Positions 1 to 8,731 of a stretch of DNA of 64,000 nt are shown here, piece after piece (within the stretch, counting starts at the first letter, position 1; the number at the start of each line of letters is the position of its first letter). The notes beneath the pieces are model-generated. The model ran no database searches, was not told where the DNA came from, and worked only from the letters and a program-made list of their open reading frames with translations. The stretch lies in contig NZ_JACIDS010000002.1 of assembly GCF_014196455.1 (NCBI RefSeq), forward strand, positions 806,001-870,000, read 5' to 3'. The translations under genes were made by a program, and so were the position numbers. Source of the stretch: Kaistia hirudinis (GTDB lineage Bacteria; Pseudomonadota; Alphaproteobacteria; Rhizobiales; Kaistiaceae).

Positions 1-147
1 GCCGCTCGGCGCTGGGTGGCCTCTCGGCCGAGCTGCGGCTCCCGGCCGCTTGACGCTCCGTCACCCGAAATCCAAATTTCCGCCATTGTGTCGGCGCAAG
101 GGGCGCCGGACCCGGAGGGCGGCCTTCGGGGTGTCACGTGAGGCATA

Positions 148-606
148 ATGCGTCTTGCTCCTTTGATCGTTCTCGCCACAGCGCCTTTCGCGCTGGCAGC
201 CTGCCAGACTCCCTCCAACCAGCAGGTCGGCATCGTGACCGGCTCGGCGGTCGGTGCGGCCGTCGGCAACCAGTTCGGCTCCGGCTCGGGCAAGGTCGCG
301 TCGACGGTCGCTGGCGGGCTGATCGGCGCGTTCGTCGGCAATGCGATCGGCGTCAGCCTGGATGCGCAGGCGCAGCAGCGTGCGGAAGCGGCTCAGATGG
401 CGGCGCTCGAATCCGGCCGCGCCGGGACGCCCGTTGCCTGGAGCGGCGGCAATGCCCGGGGCGAGGTCGTTCCCGGCCCGCGCTACAACGTCAACGCCGT
501 TGAGTGCCGGGACTATACCCACCAGATCTGGATCGAAGGCCAGCCGCAGACGGCGCGCGGCACCGCCTGCCGGCAGGAAGACGGAAGCTGGCGCCCGATC
601 AGCTGA
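148..606 (+). CDS. Glycine-zipper outer-membrane lipoprotein (17 kDa surface antigen-like)
   Basis: This is a predicted lipoprotein of 152 residues. The N-terminus is a short hydrophobic signal ending in a lipobox (LAAC) with the lipidated cysteine at residue 19. Residues about 27-72 are Gly/Ala rich with GxxxG repeats (for example GSAVGAAVGNQFG and GGLIGAFVGNAIG), the glycine-zipper 2TM signature of the Rickettsia 17 kDa antigen family. The C-terminal 60 residues contain two cysteines (VECRDY and TACRQEDGSW) typical of the soluble end of these proteins, probably disulfide bonded in the periplasm. It sits alone, 162 bases ahead of the cytochrome c maturation operon. A structural or envelope-stability role is inferred from the family; no enzymatic function is expected. 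Confidence 0.85.
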   Translation: MRLAPLIVLATAPFALAACQTPSNQQVGIVTGSAVGAAVGNQFGSGSGKVASTVAGGLIGAFVGNAIGVSLDAQAQQRAEAAQMAALESGRAGTPVAWSGGNARGEVVPGPRYNVNAVECRDYTHQIWIEGQPQTARGTACRQEDGSWRPIS

Positions 607-768
607 CATTCGCGCGCGATCTGACGGGAATTTGAGCGGACGCAAACGGCGTCGCGACAGTTTGCGCTATGCGGACGGTCCTTGGAATGGCTACAGCCTT
701 TCAGCCTGCGTGCGGATGACGATGCATCCGCACGGGGAGGACAAGGCTGAAGAGGCCGCAGGAGACCG

Positions 769-1893
769 ATGCTGCTCTGGATCGCCATGGCCGTGCTCAC
801 GGCCGTCGCCTCGCTCGTCGTCCTCGCTCCGCTCGGGCGGCGGGGGACGAGCGACGCTGCCGCCGATTCGGCCGGCTCGATCTATCGCGACCAGCTTGCC
901 GAACTCGCGCGTGACCGCGAGGCGGGCCTGATCGCCGAATCCGAGGCCGAGGCCGCACGCATCGAAATCGCCCGCCGCCTGCTGAAGGTCACCGATGCCG
1001 GGGCCGATAGGCTGCGCGATGGCGCGACGCTTCGGCGCTTTGCGGTCCTCGTGGCGATCATCGGCCTGCCGCTGATCGCGGTCGGCACCTATCTCGCGAT
1101 CGGTTCGCCCAACCTCGCGGACCAGCCGCTGGCCGAACGCCGGCAGGCATCGAACGATTCGGAACTCGACGGGCTCGTCGCCAAGGTCGAGGCGCATCTC
1201 GCGGCCGAGCCGAACGACGGCAAGGGCTGGGAAGTGATCGGCCCGGTCTATATGCGCATGGGCCGCTTCGACGATGCGGCGCGCGCCTTCGACAATTCCC
1301 GTCGCCTGCTCGGCGCGACGCCGGATCGCGACGCGCTCTATGGGGAAGCGCTGGTCCGGATCCATGGCGGCCTGGTCACGGCTGATGCCGAGCAGGCCTT
1401 CGCGAGCGCGCTCAAGGCCGATCCGTCGAATGTTCGCGCCCGCTTCTACATCGCGATCGGGCTCGGTCAGTCCGGCCGGAAGGACGAGGCCGTCGCCGCG
1501 TGGAAGTCCCTGATCGATTCCGCGCCCGCCGATGCGCCCTGGCTCGATTCCGCCAAGGCCGAGCTTGCTGGGCTGGAAGGCGGAGCACCCATGGCTGCGG
1601 CTCCGGGCCCGACCGCCAACGATGTCGCGGCGGCGGCGGACCAGACCCCAGAACAGCGCCAGCAGATGATCGAAGGCATGGTTTCGGGCCTTGCGGCGCG
1701 TCTTGATGCCTCACCTGACGATCCGCAGGGATGGGCGCGCCTCTTCCGCGCCTATATCGTTCTGGGGCGTCAGGCGGACGCCGAGGCCGCGCTGGTGCGC
1801 GCCCGTGGCCTGCTCGCGGGAAAGAGCGACGTGCTCGCCGCCGTCGAGAAGGCGGCGGCTGATAACGGCATCAGCGCGAAGGCTGCGCCATGA
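769..1893 (+). CDS. ccmI: Cytochrome c maturation protein CcmI (CycH)
   Basis: CcmI (CycH in rhizobia) is the apocytochrome c chaperone of System I cytochrome c biogenesis, presenting unfolded apocytochrome to the CcmF-CcmH haem ligation complex. The 374-residue protein starts with a membrane helix (residues about 2-22), has a cytoplasmic leucine-zipper-like loop ([15 protein letters not shown]), a second membrane helix at about 88-108, and then a periplasmic region of TPR-like helical repeats (about 130-370), matching the family layout. The start is supported by an AGGAG box shortly upstream of ATG. It is the first gene of ccmI-ccmE-ccmF-ccmH, with 37 bases to ccmE. Confidence 0.93.
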   Translation: MLLWIAMAVLTAVASLVVLAPLGRRGTSDAAADSAGSIYRDQLAELARDREAGLIAESEAEAARIEIARRLLKVTDAGADRLRDGATLRRFAVLVAIIGLPLIAVGTYLAIGSPNLADQPLAERRQASNDSELDGLVAKVEAHLAAEPNDGKGWEVIGPVYMRMGRFDDAARAFDNSRRLLGATPDRDALYGEALVRIHGGLVTADAEQAFASALKADPSNVRARFYIAIGLGQSGRKDEAVAAWKSLIDSAPADAPWLDSAKAELAGLEGGAPMAAAPGPTANDVAAAADQTPEQRQQMIEGMVSGLAARLDASPDDPQGWARLFRAYIVLGRQADAEAALVRARGLLAGKSDVLAAVEKAAADNGISAKAAP

Positions 1894-1930
1894 GGCGCTG
1901 GGCGAAGATGGAGAAAGCGGCGGAACGGTC

Positions 1931-2401
1931 ATGACGAGAAAGCAGCGACGCCTCAGCCTGATCGGTGCAGCAGGAGCGGTGCTCATGCTGGCCGTGGGCC
2001 TTGTCCTCTATGCGCTCTCCGATGGTATCGCATTCTTCGCCACGCCGTCCGAGATCGCCACCAAGCCACCATCGCCCGATACACGCCTCCGACTCGGCGG
2101 GCTCGTCGAGACCGGCAGTGTCGTCAAGGAAGCCGATGGCGTCGTCCGCTTCGCCGTGACGGACGGCAAGGCCGCCGTCTCCGTGCACTATGTCGGCATT
2201 CTGCCGGATCTTTTCCGCGAAGGTCAGGGCGTCGTCGCCGAAGGACGGGTCGATACGACCGGCGTCTTCGCCGCCGACACGATCCTCGCCAAGCATGACG
2301 AGACCTACATGCCGAAGGAAGTCGTCGAGGCGCTGAAGAAGAGCGGCGAGTGGCGGCCCGAGATGGCCGGTGAAGGCCCTGCGCCAAAGGCAGTCCAATG
2401 A
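1931..2401 (+). CDS. ccmE: Cytochrome c haem chaperone CcmE (CycJ)
   Basis: CcmE receives haem from CcmABCD and holds it covalently in the periplasm before passing it to CcmF. The 156-residue protein has a short basic N-terminus, one membrane anchor (about 8-30) and an OB-fold domain. The haem-binding histidine is visible as H122 in [11 protein letters not shown], with the axial tyrosine Y126 four residues later, equivalent to H130 and Y134 of E. coli CcmE. An in-frame extension reaches upstream into ccmI, but the ATG at 1931 gives the normal family start and length. The stop codon overlaps the ccmF start (ATGA), so the two are translationally coupled. Confidence 0.95.
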   Translation: MTRKQRRLSLIGAAGAVLMLAVGLVLYALSDGIAFFATPSEIATKPPSPDTRLRLGGLVETGSVVKEADGVVRFAVTDGKAAVSVHYVGILPDLFREGQGVVAEGRVDTTGVFAADTILAKHDETYMPKEVVEALKKSGEWRPEMAGEGPAPKAVQ

Positions 2402-4377
2402 TCGTCGAGCTCGGCCATTATTCGCTCGTCCTGGCGCTCGCGCTCGCGATCGTCGGCTTCGTGCTGCCGCTGATCGGCGCGCTGCGTCATGACGCGCAAC
2501 TCATGGCCGTCGCCCCATCGGCGACCGTGGCCCAGTTCGTGTTCGTGGCCATAAGCTTCGCGGTGCTGACGCACGCCTATCTCGTATCGGATTTTTCCGT
2601 CGCGAACGTCGTCGAGAATTCGCACTCGATGAAGCCGCTGATCTTCAAGATCAGCGGCGTGTGGGGCAATCACGAAGGCTCGATGCTGCTCTGGGTGCTG
2701 ATCCTGGCGCTCTTCGGAGCCCTCGTCGCCCTGTTCGGCCGCAATCTGCCGCTTCGCCTCAAGGCACTGGTCCTGTCGATCCAGTCGCTCATCGGCGTCG
2801 CGTTCCTCTTCTTCATCCTCGCGACGTCGAACCCGTTCCTGCGCCTCAGCCCGGCGCCGATCGAGGGCCGCGACCTCAACCCGATCCTGCAGGACATCGG
2901 CCTCGCCATCCATCCGCCGCTGCTCTATCTCGGTTATGTCGGCTGCTCGATCTCGTTCTCCTTCGCGATCGCCGCGCTGATCGACGGCCGCATCGACGCC
3001 GCCTGGGCGCGCTGGGTGCGGCCCTGGACGCTGGCGGCTTGGGTGTTCCTGACGCTCGGCATCGCGATGGGCTCCTATTGGGCCTATTACGAGCTCGGCT
3101 GGGGCGGCTGGTGGTTCTGGGATCCGGTCGAGAACGCGTCCTTCATGCCCTGGCTCGCGGCGACGGCGCTGCTGCATTCGGCGATCGTCATGGAGAAGCG
3201 CGACGCGCTGAAGATCTGGACGATCCTGCTGGCGATCCTCGCCTTCTCGCTGTCGCTGCTCGGCACGTTCCTCGTTCGCTCCGGCGTGCTGACCTCGGTC
3301 CACGCCTTCGCCAGCGATCCGACCCGCGGCGTCTTCATCCTCGGCATTCTCTGCGTCTTCATCGGCGGCGGCCTCGCCCTGTTCGCCGCGCGGGCGCCGT
3401 CGCTCGCGCCCGGCGGCGTGTTCGCCCCGATCAGCCGCGAGGGCGCGCTGGTCTTCAACAATCTCATCCTCACGGCGGCCTGCGCGACCGTGCTCACCGG
3501 CACGCTTTACCCGCTGGTGCTGGAAGCGCTGACCGGCGGTAAGATCTCCGTCGGCGCGCCGTTCTTCGACATGACCTTCGGCCCGCTGATGGTGCCGCTT
3601 CTCATCGCCGTGCCGTTCGGTCCGCTGCTTGCCTGGAAGCGGGGAGATCTCCTCGCCGCGAGCCAGCGCCTGATGGCTGCCTTCCTGGTGGCGCTGGCCG
3701 TCATCGTCATCGGCCTGTTCCTGGCCGGCACCGGATCGGCGCTCGCCATCCTCGGCATCGCGCTCGCCGCCTGGCTGCTGGTCGGCTCGCTGTCCGACAT
3801 CGCGTTCCGCGTGAAGCTCGGCCGCGCGCCGCTGGCCGAGAGCGTGCGTCGCGGCGTCGGGCTGCCGCGCGCGGCATGGGGCACCATGGTCGCGCATTTC
3901 GGGCTCGGTCTCACCGTGCTCGGCATCGTCGCATCGACGGCCTGGAACAGCGAGACCATCGTCACCATGAAGCCGGGCGACAGCGTCGAGGTCGCCGGCC
4001 GAACCCTCGCCATGGACGGCTTCCTGCCGGTCGCCGGCGGCACCTATACGGGAACCGCCGTGCGCTTCTCGATCCGCGAGGGCGGCGCCGCGATCGGCAC
4101 GCTGCAGCCGGAGAAACGCTTCTACACGGTCCAGAACATGCCGACGACCGAGTCCGCCATTCGCACCTTCGGCTTCTCGCAGCTCTATGTCTCGCTGGGC
4201 GACGTCAAACCGGACGGCGAGACGACGGTGCGTGTTTATTGGAAGAGCCTCATCACGCTGATCTGGCTCGGCGCGCTGGTCATGGCGGCGGGCGGTACGC
4301 TCTCTCTGTCCGACCGGCGGCTGCGCGTCGGGGCGCCGAAGCCGGCGCGTCGCGCCGTCCCGGTCGCGGCGGAGTGA
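2398..4377 (+). CDS. ccmF: Cytochrome c haem lyase subunit CcmF (CycK)
   Basis: CcmF is the large polytopic subunit of the cytochrome c haem lyase; it takes haem from holo-CcmE and joins it to the CXXCH site of apocytochromes on the periplasmic side. The 659 residues are almost entirely hydrophobic helices, consistent with about 15 membrane segments. The tryptophan-rich WWD signature is present as [18 protein letters not shown], and conserved histidines such as those in NSHSMKPL and [10 protein letters not shown] are where the family places haem ligands. Its length matches the family (about 650). The ATG overlaps the ccmE stop, and ccmH follows after two bases. Confidence 0.96.
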   Translation: MIVELGHYSLVLALALAIVGFVLPLIGALRHDAQLMAVAPSATVAQFVFVAISFAVLTHAYLVSDFSVANVVENSHSMKPLIFKISGVWGNHEGSMLLWVLILALFGALVALFGRNLPLRLKALVLSIQSLIGVAFLFFILATSNPFLRLSPAPIEGRDLNPILQDIGLAIHPPLLYLGYVGCSISFSFAIAALIDGRIDAAWARWVRPWTLAAWVFLTLGIAMGSYWAYYELGWGGWWFWDPVENASFMPWLAATALLHSAIVMEKRDALKIWTILLAILAFSLSLLGTFLVRSGVLTSVHAFASDPTRGVFILGILCVFIGGGLALFAARAPSLAPGGVFAPISREGALVFNNLILTAACATVLTGTLYPLVLEALTGGKISVGAPFFDMTFGPLMVPLLIAVPFGPLLAWKRGDLLAASQRLMAAFLVALAVIVIGLFLAGTGSALAILGIALAAWLLVGSLSDIAFRVKLGRAPLAESVRRGVGLPRAAWGTMVAHFGLGLTVLGIVASTAWNSETIVTMKPGDSVEVAGRTLAMDGFLPVAGGTYTGTAVRFSIREGGAAIGTLQPEKRFYTVQNMPTTESAIRTFGFSQLYVSLGDVKPDGETTVRVYWKSLITLIWLGALVMAAGGTLSLSDRRLRVGAPKPARRAVPVAAE

Positions 4378-4379
4378 CC

Positions 4380-4841
4380 ATGCGCCGCTTGCTTGCTCTC
4401 CTCCTGCTCCTTGTCTCGCTCGTGCCGGCACTCGCGGTGCAGCCCGACGAAGTGTTGCCCGATCCGGCGCTGGAAGCGCGGGCGCGGACGCTTTCGGCGG
4501 AGCTGCGCTGCCTGATCTGCCAGAGCCAGTCGATCGACGATTCGGATGCCTCGATCGCGCGGGACCTCCGCCTGCTCATCCGCGAGCGGCTGAAGGCCGG
4601 CGACAGCGATGCGGCGGTGAAGGAATTCCTGGTCGACCGCTACGGCGAATATGTGCTGCTGCGCCCGGCCTTCGCCTGGCACAATGCGCTGCTCTGGGGC
4701 GCGCCGCTGCTCGCTCTGGCGATCGGCGGGTCGCTGTTTTTCCTGCTGTTCCGCCGGCGGCGGAATGCGCCGGCTGCCGCCCTCTCGGCAGAGGAAGAGC
4801 AGCGGCTGAGCGCCCTGATCGCCAAGGGCGACGAACGCTGA
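4380..4841 (+). CDS. ccmH: Cytochrome c maturation thioredoxin-like protein CcmH (CycL)
   Basis: CcmH reduces the haem-binding cysteines of apocytochrome c and helps the haem lyase engage them. The 153-residue product has a cleavable signal peptide (about 1-19), the family motif LRCLICQSQ with redox cysteines C44 and C47, a helical segment, then one membrane helix (about 103-123) and a short charged tail. This is the short form found in alphaproteobacteria, without the C-terminal TPR domain of E. coli CcmH, since that part is supplied by CcmI. It starts two bases after ccmF and closes the operon. Confidence 0.95.
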   Translation: MRRLLALLLLLVSLVPALAVQPDEVLPDPALEARARTLSAELRCLICQSQSIDDSDASIARDLRLLIRERLKAGDSDAAVKEFLVDRYGEYVLLRPAFAWHNALLWGAPLLALAIGGSLFFLLFRRRRNAPAAALSAEEEQRLSALIAKGDER

Positions 4842-4971
4842 GCCCGCCAGGCGGGACATTACCAAGAATTCATATCGGTGACAGGCGACCGTAAGGTGCC
4901 GAACGGCATTGTGACGTCATGAGATGCAGCCCCCGCAAGGCTCTCATGATTGCAATTTCGTGGAGATACCG

Positions 4972-6492
4972 ATGCCCGAACAGAATCTCGCACCGAAGAC
5001 TGGCCGTCGCGTTCGCAGCCGCATCCTGCTCGGCACGGCGCTCGCCGCCGTCATCGTAGGCGGCGTCGCCGGCGAGGCCGTGCTCGGCAGCCGCACCCCG
5101 GCCTATGCCGAGGCGGTTCGCGTGCAGGCCGCCGCTCAGATGCCGGATTTCGCGGACCTCGTCGACAAGGTGAAGCCGGCGGTCGTCTCCGTTCGCGTCA
5201 AACAGGACGTCACGGACGTCGCGGACGACGGTTCCGATGACAATGGCTTCCCGAATCCCGGCCAGTTCCCGCCCGGTTCGCCCATGGAGCGCTTCTTCAA
5301 GCAGTTCCAGGATCAGGGACAGGGCGGCAAGAACCGCTGGCACAGCCAGCCGAACCGCCGCGCGGTCGGCCTCGGCTCGGGCTTCTTCATCTCCGAGGAC
5401 GGCTACGTCGTCACCAACAACCACGTCGTCGACGGATCGAGCGACTTCACCGTCACCGATGCGGACGGCAAGGAGTACACGGCCAAGCTGATCGGCAAGG
5501 ATGCGAAGACCGATCTGGCGCTGCTGAAGGTCGATGCGGACAAGAAGTTCACCTATGTCGAGTTCGCCCCGGGCGACGTGCGTGTCGGCCAGTGGGTCGT
5601 TGCGGTCGGCAATCCGTTCGGCCTCGGCGGCACGGTGACGGCGGGTATCGTCTCGGCGCTCGGCCGCGACATCGGCTCCTCGGCCTATGACGACTTCATC
5701 CAGATCGACGCTTCGGTGAACAAGGGCAACTCCGGTGGCCCGACCTTCAACCTCAACGGCCAGGTGATCGGCATCAACACGGCGATCTATTCGCCGTCGG
5801 GCGGCAGCGTCGGCATCGCCTTCGATATTCCGGCCGCGACCGCACAGCGCGTGATCGCCGACCTGAAGGAGCATGGCGAGGTCGTCCGCGGCTGGCTCGG
5901 CGTCCAGATCCAGCCGGTCACCAAGGATATCGCCGACAGCCTGAAACTTGCCGACGCCAAGGGCGCTCTCGTCGCCGATCCCCAGCAGGACAGCCCCGCG
6001 GCTGCTGCCGGGATCAAGTCGGGCGACGCGATCCTGACCGTCGACGGCAAGAAGGTCGATGACGCGCGCAACCTGTCGCAGATCATCGGCGGCTATGCGC
6101 CCGGCACGACCGTGAAGCTCGGCATCTGGCGTGGTGGCAAGGACGAGACCGTCGAGGTCAAGCTCGGCAAGATGCCGGTTGAGCAGAAGGTCGCGAGCGC
6201 GCAGGAAGACGTGAAGCCGTCCTCCGTCGCCGATCTCGGCCTCGCCCTCTCGCCGACGCCCGACGACAAGGGCGTGCTGGTTTCGGACGTCGATCCGAAC
6301 GGCGCTGCGGCCGAGCAGGGCATCCAGGCTGGTGACGTCATCCTCGCGGTCGGCGGCAGCGAAGTCTCGCGTCCCGGCGATGTCGAGCGCGAGGTGGTCG
6401 ACGCCAAGAAGGCCGGCATGAAGGCGGTGCTGATCCGCGTCAAGTCCGGAGACCAGACCCGCTTCGTGGCTCTGCCCTTCGCCAAGGCCTGA
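4972..6492 (+). CDS. degP: Periplasmic serine protease/chaperone DegP (HtrA family)
   Basis: This is a DegP-type trypsin-fold protease with two PDZ domains that degrades or refolds damaged periplasmic proteins. From the ATG at 4972, preceded by a GGAG box, it is 506 residues. The N-terminus is a signal/anchor segment (about 17-47). The catalytic triad is readable: H151 (VTNNHVVDG), D181 (KTDLALL) and S254 (KGNSGGPTF). PDZ1 spans about 295-385 and PDZ2 about 405-500. An in-frame upstream ATG at 4924 lacks a comparable ribosome site. It lies 130 bases after ccmH, as in other Rhizobiales, and ends in a strong terminator. Confidence 0.95.
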   Translation: MPEQNLAPKTGRRVRSRILLGTALAAVIVGGVAGEAVLGSRTPAYAEAVRVQAAAQMPDFADLVDKVKPAVVSVRVKQDVTDVADDGSDDNGFPNPGQFPPGSPMERFFKQFQDQGQGGKNRWHSQPNRRAVGLGSGFFISEDGYVVTNNHVVDGSSDFTVTDADGKEYTAKLIGKDAKTDLALLKVDADKKFTYVEFAPGDVRVGQWVVAVGNPFGLGGTVTAGIVSALGRDIGSSAYDDFIQIDASVNKGNSGGPTFNLNGQVIGINTAIYSPSGGSVGIAFDIPAATAQRVIADLKEHGEVVRGWLGVQIQPVTKDIADSLKLADAKGALVADPQQDSPAAAAGIKSGDAILTVDGKKVDDARNLSQIIGGYAPGTTVKLGIWRGGKDETVEVKLGKMPVEQKVASAQEDVKPSSVADLGLALSPTPDDKGVLVSDVDPNGAAAEQGIQAGDVILAVGGSEVSRPGDVEREVVDAKKAGMKAVLIRVKSGDQTRFVALPFAKA

Positions 6493-6558
6493 TCCCACCC
6501 CATCGGCCCCGCCGGCACCAGCAGCGCGCATTTTTCCGCTCTGGGTGCCGGATGCCCA

Positions 6559-6592
6559 GGCAGGCGGGTTCCTGAACCCGCCTGCCTTTTTC
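6559..6592 (+). terminator. Rho-independent terminator after degP
   Basis: There is a perfect 12-bp GC-rich stem (GGCAGGCGGGTT paired with AACCCGCCTGCC) around a CCTG loop, followed directly by a run of T. It lies about 70 bases past the degP stop and separates degP from the two-component system. Confidence 0.95.
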
Positions 6593-6658
6593 TTGCCTGC
6601 GTCTGCTCGCCGGCCGCGACCACTCTCCCTTTCGCCCCTAATCGGCTAACCTTGCGCC

Positions 6659-7339
6659 ATGCGAATCCTGCTTGTCGAAGACGATCGCGAGACTGCCGCC
6701 TATCTCCTGAAGGCGCTGAAGGAGGCGGGCCATGTGCCGGATCACGCCGCCGACGGCGAGGAGGGCGCGTTTCTCGCGGAATCCAACCGGTACGACGTCA
6801 TGGTCGTCGACCGCATGCTGCCGAAGAAGGATGGGCTGACGCTCGTCTCCGAGGCGCGGGCCAAGGGCAACGACACGCCGGTCCTCATCCTCTCGGCGCT
6901 CGGCCAGGTCGATGACCGCGTCACCGGCCTTCGGGCGGGCGGCGACGATTATCTCGCCAAGCCCTACGCATTCTCCGAATTGCTGGCCCGCATCGAGGTG
7001 CTCGCCCGCCGGCGCAAGCCCGGTGAGGCGGAGACGCTGCTGCGCGTCGGCGATCTCGAGCTCGATCGGCTGAGCCATATCGTGCGTCGCGGCCAGACGG
7101 TCATTCCGCTGCAGCCGCGCGAGTTCCGTCTGCTCGAATATCTCATGAAGCATGCCGGCCAGGTCGTGACGCGCACCATGCTGCTGGAGAACGTCTGGGA
7201 CTATCATTTCGATCCGCAGACCAACGTGATCGACGTCCACATTTCCCGCCTGCGTTCCAAGGTCGACAAGGGCTTCCCCGATCCGCTCGTCCACACGGTG
7301 CGCGGCGCCGGATACATGATCCGTGACGGCGCTCGGTAA
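6659..7339 (+). CDS. OmpR/PhoB-family response regulator
   Basis: This DNA-binding response regulator of 226 residues has a receiver domain (about 1-115) with the acidic pocket E7-D8-D9, phospho-acceptor D51 (VVDRMLP) and K101 (LAKPYAF), followed by an OmpR-type winged helix (about 125-222; motifs REFRLLEYL and VDVHISRLRSKVD). The histidine kinase gene overlaps its 3' end by 17 bases, so the two form a cognate pair. The pair between degP and glnE is conserved in Rhizobiales; from memory the closest described relatives are the RagA-like regulators. The target genes are not evident here. Confidence 0.93.
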   Translation: MRILLVEDDRETAAYLLKALKEAGHVPDHAADGEEGAFLAESNRYDVMVVDRMLPKKDGLTLVSEARAKGNDTPVLILSALGQVDDRVTGLRAGGDDYLAKPYAFSELLARIEVLARRRKPGEAETLLRVGDLELDRLSHIVRRGQTVIPLQPREFRLLEYLMKHAGQVVTRTMLLENVWDYHFDPQTNVIDVHISRLRSKVDKGFPDPLVHTVRGAGYMIRDGAR

Positions 7340-8717
7340 GGTCGTCCGCACGACGGCATTCAAGCTGACGGCGATCTATTTCGTCGTCTTCACCGTCTTC
7401 GCCGTGGCGTTTGTCGGCTGGATCTCGCGCGAGACCGACCGCATCCTCACCCAGCAGGTGAAGGACTCGATCGAGGCCGAGATCGGCGTGCTGGCCGATG
7501 AGGGTCTGAGCCGCGGTCTCACGGGCATCGTCGCGGCGATCGAGCAGCGCAGCCGCGTTCCGGGCGCGAGCCTCTATGTGATCGCGGATTCCGAAGGCCG
7601 CGTCGTCGCCGGCAATGTGACGGAGGTGCCGCCCGCCCTGCTGCAGCGCAGCGGGCTGGACCCGATCACCATCCCCTATAAGAGCCTCGACGACGAGAAC
7701 GGTCCGAAGACCGCGATGGTCCAGGTCCTGCCCCTGCCGAACGGCATGCGCATGCTGGTCGGTCGCGACATTTCCGACATCGAGCGCATCCGGTCTGTCG
7801 TGGCGAAGGCGCTGGTGCTGGGCCTCGGTCTGCTGATCGTCCTCGCCCTCGGCTCATGGTTCTTCGTCAGCCGTCGCGTCCTGAAGCGGATCGACTCGAT
7901 CGCCGGCACGAGCCGGCAGATCATGGCGGGCGACCTCTCCGGACGGCTTGAAGTCACGGGGACGGGCGACGAGTTCGACCGCCTCGCCGAGAGCCTCAAC
8001 GCGATGCTGAGCCGGATCGAGGATCTCCTGCACGGTCTCAAGGACGTTTCCGACAACATCGCGCATGATCTGAAGACGCCGCTGACGCGGCTGCGGACGC
8101 GCGTCGAGGCGACCCTTGCCGGACCGCAGGATCTCGGTGCTTATCGCACGGCGCTCGAATCGACGATCGAGGAATCCGACCAGCTCATCCGCACCTTCAA
8201 CGCGCTTCTCATGATCGCGCGGATCGAGGCCGGTTCGCCCGATGGCGCCATGGGACCGATCGACCTGGCGCGGATCGTCGCCGATGTGGCCGAGTTCTAC
8301 GAGCCGGTCGCCGAAGAGGCCGAGGTCTATCTGGCCCTGTCGCTGGAGGAGCCGCTTCCGATCGTCGGCAGCCGCGAACTGATCGCGCAGGCGCTCGGCA
8401 ATCTTATCGACAACGCGATCAAATATGTCCGCAGCGGCGATCGCCCGCCGGCTGCGCCGCGCGTCGCCGTTGCCGCGCGCCGCGACGGCGACGCGATCCT
8501 CGTCACGGTCGCGGATAATGGTCCCGGCATCGCCGCCGAGGATCGCGAGCGCGTGCTGAAGCGCTTTGTCCGGCTCGAGAAAAGCCGGACCATGCCGGGC
8601 AGCGGCCTCGGCCTCAGTCTCGTCGACGCCGTGACAAGGCTTCATCATGGTGCCATATCGCTTCAGGATGCGAATCCGGGGCTGGTCGTGAATCTGCGAT
8701 TCCCCGCTTCGTCCTAA
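7323..8717 (+). CDS. Membrane sensor histidine kinase, partner of the adjacent response regulator
   Basis: This is a transmembrane histidine kinase of 464 residues that starts at a GTG inside the end of the regulator gene. It has two membrane helices (about 13-33 and 160-182) bracketing a periplasmic sensor of about 125 residues, a HAMP domain (about 182-235), a HisKA domain with phospho-acceptor H248 (NIAHDLKTPLTRLR), and a HATPase domain with the N box (NLIDNAIKY), G1 (DNGPGI) and G2 (GSGLGLSLV). The layout matches the EnvZ/CusS class. The sensor domain has no recognisable ligand motif. Confidence 0.93.
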   Translation: MTALGKVVRTTAFKLTAIYFVVFTVFAVAFVGWISRETDRILTQQVKDSIEAEIGVLADEGLSRGLTGIVAAIEQRSRVPGASLYVIADSEGRVVAGNVTEVPPALLQRSGLDPITIPYKSLDDENGPKTAMVQVLPLPNGMRMLVGRDISDIERIRSVVAKALVLGLGLLIVLALGSWFFVSRRVLKRIDSIAGTSRQIMAGDLSGRLEVTGTGDEFDRLAESLNAMLSRIEDLLHGLKDVSDNIAHDLKTPLTRLRTRVEATLAGPQDLGAYRTALESTIEESDQLIRTFNALLMIARIEAGSPDGAMGPIDLARIVADVAEFYEPVAEEAEVYLALSLEEPLPIVGSRELIAQALGNLIDNAIKYVRSGDRPPAAPRVAVAARRDGDAILVTVADNGPGIAAEDRERVLKRFVRLEKSRTMPGSGLGLSLVDAVTRLHHGAISLQDANPGLVVNLRFPASS

Positions 8718-8731
8718 GCGAAAGGGAGGCG

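Noticed and set aside
1-53. Possible end of a rightward gene (ALGGLSAELRLPAA then TGA)
   Set aside because: Only about 16 codons in an unsupported frame, with no terminator or second evidence; it may be real but cannot be shown.
2305-4431. Long open frame on the minus strand opposite ccmF
   Set aside because: Its product is a low-complexity Arg/Glu/Asp/Gln-rich chain that mirrors the high-GC codon pattern of ccmF; no domain is visible.
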